Positions 21,925-24,151 of a DNA stretch of 24,151 bases are shown here, one piece after another. Both the position numbers and the translations under genes were made by a program. Below the pieces are notes generated by a model. The model was not told the DNA's origin. It saw only the letters and a program-made list of their open reading frames with translations, and did no database searches. The stretch is from JAAXZI01 sp045863575 (GTDB lineage: Bacteria; Planctomycetota; Phycisphaerae; UBA1845; PWPN01): the NCBI GenBank assembly GCA_045863575.1, contig BTUC01000050.1, positions 1 to 24,151 on the forward strand. The letters run 5' to 3'. Position 1 is the stretch's first letter. Every line of letters begins with the position of its first letter.

Positions 21925-22830
21925 ATGTTGGACTTACAGACCATATCGGCCATTCGGCAACATCTGCGGGAGCATCGTCTCGCCACTCGCCGGATCGGCC
22001 TGGTCCCGACCATGGGGGCCCTCCACGAGGGCCATCGCTCCCTGATCCGGGCGGCCAGATCCGGCTGCGATGTGGTTGTAGTGTCCATTTTTGTTAATCC
22101 CACACAGTTCGCACCCGGCGAGGACTTCGATCGCTATCCCCGGAGCCTGGACGCCGATCTGGCCGCCTGCCGGGCCGAAGGTGCGGATGTTGTTTTCTGC
22201 CCTTCCGCTGCCGACATGTACCCTCTGGGTTCGGTGACCACCGTGGCCGTCTCGGAACTCGCCGAGGGGCTCTGCGGCGCCCATCGGCCGGGGCATTTTA
22301 CGGGTGTGGCCACGGTCGTGACCAAGCTCTTCAATATTGTCCAGCCGGACGTCGCTTATTTCGGGCAGAAGGATGCTCAACAGGTGGCGGTTATCCGTCG
22401 CATGAGCCGCGACCTGTTTCTGCCGGTCGAGATCGTGGTATGCCCGACAGTCCGAGAGGCCGATGGGTTGGCTTTGTCGAGCCGGAACGCTTACTTGTCA
22501 CCCGATGAGCGCCGCCGGGCGGTCAGCCTTTCGGCCGCGCTGCGCTGGGCCGAGGCGCAGGTCGCCAATGGCCAGCGGGCCGCGAAACCGCTGGTGACCG
22601 AGATGTACCGTCAGATCCAGGCCGCCGGACCCTGCTCGATCGATTACATCGAAGTGGTGGACGCCGAGGACCTGCGTCCCCGGGAACAGATCCTCGGGCG
22701 TTGTCTCATCGCTGTAGCCGTCCGGATCGGTTCAACGCGGCTCATCGATAACGTGGTGGTGGAAGTCGACGAAGCTCCGGCTGGAGTTGAGGCTCCGGCA
22801 GGCAGAAGAGCGTCCGGGTGGGCGAAGTGA
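21925..22830 (+). CDS. panC: Pantothenate synthetase
   Basis: Condenses pantoate and beta-alanine with ATP to make pantothenate, the last step toward vitamin B5 and coenzyme A, in the cytoplasm. All PanC motifs are present in 301 residues: VPTMGALHEGH (27-37, with the HIGH-type His34 and His37), FVNPTQF (56-62), GHFTGVATVVTKLFN (123-137), YFGQKDAQQ (145-153) and the KMSKS-like SSRNAYL (185-191). The C-terminus ends in an unusual Ala/Pro/Gly-rich tail (EAPAGVEAPAGRRASG) encoded by a short direct repeat. The start ATG has GCAGG 9 nt upstream. A TACAAT box (21889-21894) may be the -10 element; the nearest TTGACT (21861-21866) is 22 bp away, too far for a standard promoter. It is divergent from the sigma operon. 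No panB or panD is seen here. Confidence 0.97.
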   Translation: MLDLQTISAIRQHLREHRLATRRIGLVPTMGALHEGHRSLIRAARSGCDVVVVSIFVNPTQFAPGEDFDRYPRSLDADLAACRAEGADVVFCPSAADMYPLGSVTTVAVSELAEGLCGAHRPGHFTGVATVVTKLFNIVQPDVAYFGQKDAQQVAVIRRMSRDLFLPVEIVVCPTVREADGLALSSRNAYLSPDERRRAVSLSAALRWAEAQVANGQRAAKPLVTEMYRQIQAAGPCSIDYIEVVDAEDLRPREQILGRCLIAVAVRIGSTRLIDNVVVEVDEAPAGVEAPAGRRASGWAK

Positions 22831-22885
22831 GCAGGTGAGAAGGTAAGAAAGGTGAGAAAAGCGGGTGAGAAGGCGAGAAGGGTGA
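22831..22885 (+). repeat. Purine-rich degenerate repeat tract after panC
   Basis: Starting right after the panC stop, about 50 nt are almost entirely A/G with T at regular intervals, made of variants of GGTGAGAA (22834, 22851, 22865). A pyrimidine-rich block follows; GGTAAGAAAG (22842-22851) is perfectly complementary to CTTTCTTACC (22946-22955), so a 10-bp stem with a 94-nt loop is possible. Confidence 0.55.
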
Positions 22886-23063
22886 CATCGTCTTTGATGG
22901 GAGAAGTCGTCGTGCCCCAACTACTGCCGTGTCTTTCCTTGCACGCTTTCTTACCGTCGCGCCTTCCCACTCTGGTTCCTTGATTTTCGTGTTGAGTGAT
23001 TGGGCTTGGCTCCGGCGGGGTGCGGCCCGAACGTCCTGACCTCACAGCCAATGGCGAGACTTT

Positions 23064-24068
23064 ATGTGGCCGACTCTGTTTGAGATTCCGTTTTTGAACA
23101 TGCCCATCCGCGGATATGGCCTGATGCTGATGATCGGGTTTCTGGGCGGCACCTGGTGGGCGACGCGGCGGGCCTTGCACGTGAAGGCCAATCCTGACCT
23201 GGTCGTGAACCTGGGGTTCATCGCGCTGCTGGCCAGCGTGGTCGGCGCCCGGCTGTTCTACGTGATTCACTATTGGGACGACCACTTCGCGGGGCGTAGT
23301 TTGTGGGCCATCGTCAACATTACCCAGGGGGGACTGGAGTTCTACGGAGGATTCATCGGGGCCCTGGTCGGCGTCCTGGTTTACCTGTGGTACGTGGGTG
23401 TCTCGCTGCGGCTGTACCTCGACATCACGGCGCCGTCGTTGGCGTTCGGGCTGGCGGTGACGCGGATCGGGTGCTTCCTGAACGGGTGCTGCTGGGGTGG
23501 ACCCTGTCCGGTTGAAATGCCCTGGGCCGTGCAGTTCCCGTACATGAGCCCCGCCTTCACGCGCGAGTGGTCCGAGCGGCAGGTGGCCTTGCCGGCGGAG
23601 TTGATCTGGGTATCGCCCAGGGGCACGCTGGCCTCTCCGATTGACCCCTCGGACAGGAAGGGGGGGAGCCCGGTTCTGGCCAGTCAGGCTTACCAGTTTC
23701 GCTCGCTGCATCTGCACCCGGCGCAGCTTTACGCGGCAATCAACGCCGGTCTGCTCGCACTGGTGATGAATGCGTGGTTCTACCGGCGCAAGCGGCACGG
23801 GACCGTATTCGCCATTTTCCTGTTCGCTTATCCCTTCATGCGCATCATCGAGGAGACGATCCGGGTGGATAATCCGCATGACACGGCCGGCTTGACTATA
23901 TCGCAGTTTGTGAGCCTGCTCATCTTCACCGTCGGCGCGATCTATCTCATTATCATCAGTCGACTGCCGGTGCGCTCGCCGAAAGCGGTTCCATGGGTCC
24001 CGCCGTGGCTGGAGGAGGAAGCGGCGTCCAAGCAACAACGCCCGGCGAAGGCCAAAACGCGGCGATGA
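23064..24068 (+). CDS. lgt: Prolipoprotein diacylglyceryl transferase, cysteine-type variant
   Basis: Transfers diacylglycerol from phosphatidylglycerol to the lipobox cysteine of prolipoproteins in the inner membrane, the first step of lipoprotein maturation. The 334-residue protein has about seven membrane helices, Tyr18 in RGYGLMLMIGF, GARLFYVI (61-68), GGLEFYGGFIGA (89-100), HPAQLYA (218-224) and Arg260/Glu264 in FMRIIEETIR. In the signature loop TRIGCFLNGCCWG (133-145), Cys137 and Cys142 stand where the E. coli enzyme has catalytically important Asn146 and Glu151. A roughly 50-residue polar insert (about 160-212) and a basic tail (305-334) explain the length above the usual 260-300. The ribosome-binding site is weak (GCGAG). 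It is separated from panC by 233 nt of repeat-rich DNA. Confidence 0.93.
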   Translation: MWPTLFEIPFLNMPIRGYGLMLMIGFLGGTWWATRRALHVKANPDLVVNLGFIALLASVVGARLFYVIHYWDDHFAGRSLWAIVNITQGGLEFYGGFIGALVGVLVYLWYVGVSLRLYLDITAPSLAFGLAVTRIGCFLNGCCWGGPCPVEMPWAVQFPYMSPAFTREWSERQVALPAELIWVSPRGTLASPIDPSDRKGGSPVLASQAYQFRSLHLHPAQLYAAINAGLLALVMNAWFYRRKRHGTVFAIFLFAYPFMRIIEETIRVDNPHDTAGLTISQFVSLLIFTVGAIYLIIISRLPVRSPKAVPWVPPWLEEEAASKQQRPAKAKTRR

Positions 24069-24090
24069 ACGCCGGTAGGCAGGTCAGAAT

Positions 24091-24126
24091 CGTGCGAAGG
24101 TGCGAAAGTGGGAAGGTGAGAAGTGG
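24091..24126 (+). repeat. Purine-rich degenerate repeat tract after lgt
   Basis: Variants of GTGCGAAG/GTGAGAAG occur about four times in 36 nt, starting 22 nt after the lgt stop. The unit resembles the one after panC. Confidence 0.5.
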
Positions 24127-24151
24127 CGCAAGCACTGGCGGCGGGGGAGCT

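Noticed and set aside
22644..24038. A 464-codon minus-strand open frame across panC and lgt
   Set aside because: It runs antisense through two clear enzymes and the repeat tract and has a low-complexity translation.

Overview
The window is GC-rich and reads as a chromosomal segment of a Planctomycetota bacterium, probably of a Phycisphaerae-like lineage. The reasons are a PEP-CTERM protein, several secreted proteins ending in paired D-x-D-x-D-[VI]-D repeats with a conserved F-Q-x-C and G-C (the GC-type dockerin-like anchor), an ECF sigma/anti-sigma pair followed by an STN-domain protein, and a cysteine-type Lgt. The taxonomic call is inference from protein style only. No tRNA, rRNA, CRISPR array, insertion sequence or phage gene was seen.

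Layout. 1-2564 (+): a 5'-truncated sensor histidine kinase and an NtrC-type sigma-54 activator, a two-component pair. 2565-4093: 1.5 kb without a convincing gene, holding a strong hairpin, coding-like scraps and a decayed dockerin tail (3742-3957). 4094-4885 (+): a PEP-CTERM exported protein with a terminator-like hairpin. 5257-8034 (-): an M20 metallopeptidase, a MoxR AAA+ ATPase and a YbgC-like thioesterase; the last two overlap by ATGA. 8098-10119 (-): a large secreted beta-repeat protein with a dockerin pair. 10605-12368 (+), divergent from it: a secreted GH99-like hydrolase with a C-terminal CBM9-like domain. 12463-12796 (+): a nucleotidyltransferase remnant with a promoter box abutting its start codon. 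12863-13831 (+): a DUF362 protein, convergent with a Bcp-type peroxiredoxin (13824-14321, -). 14518-16896 (-): a second dockerin protein. 17200-18819 (-): a sulfatase-modifying-factor-fold dockerin protein interrupted by an in-frame TAA. 19110-21760 (-): ECF sigma factor, membrane anti-sigma factor and a periplasmic STN-repeat protein. 21925-24068 (+): panC and lgt, with purine-rich repeat tracts after each.

How it fits together. About half of the coding capacity is exported: surface or matrix proteins carrying PEP-CTERM or dockerin-like C-termini, plus a polysaccharide-active enzyme. Two regulatory modules (HK/NtrC and ECF/anti-sigma/STN) flank this set. The most unusual module is the ECF sigma - anti-sigma - free STN protein operon. 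It has the signalling parts of a Fec-type cell-surface system but neither a TonB receptor nor a secretin channel in the operon. The other notable features are the stop-split SUMF1-fold dockerin gene and the similar, structured ~200-nt leaders of the two intact dockerin genes.
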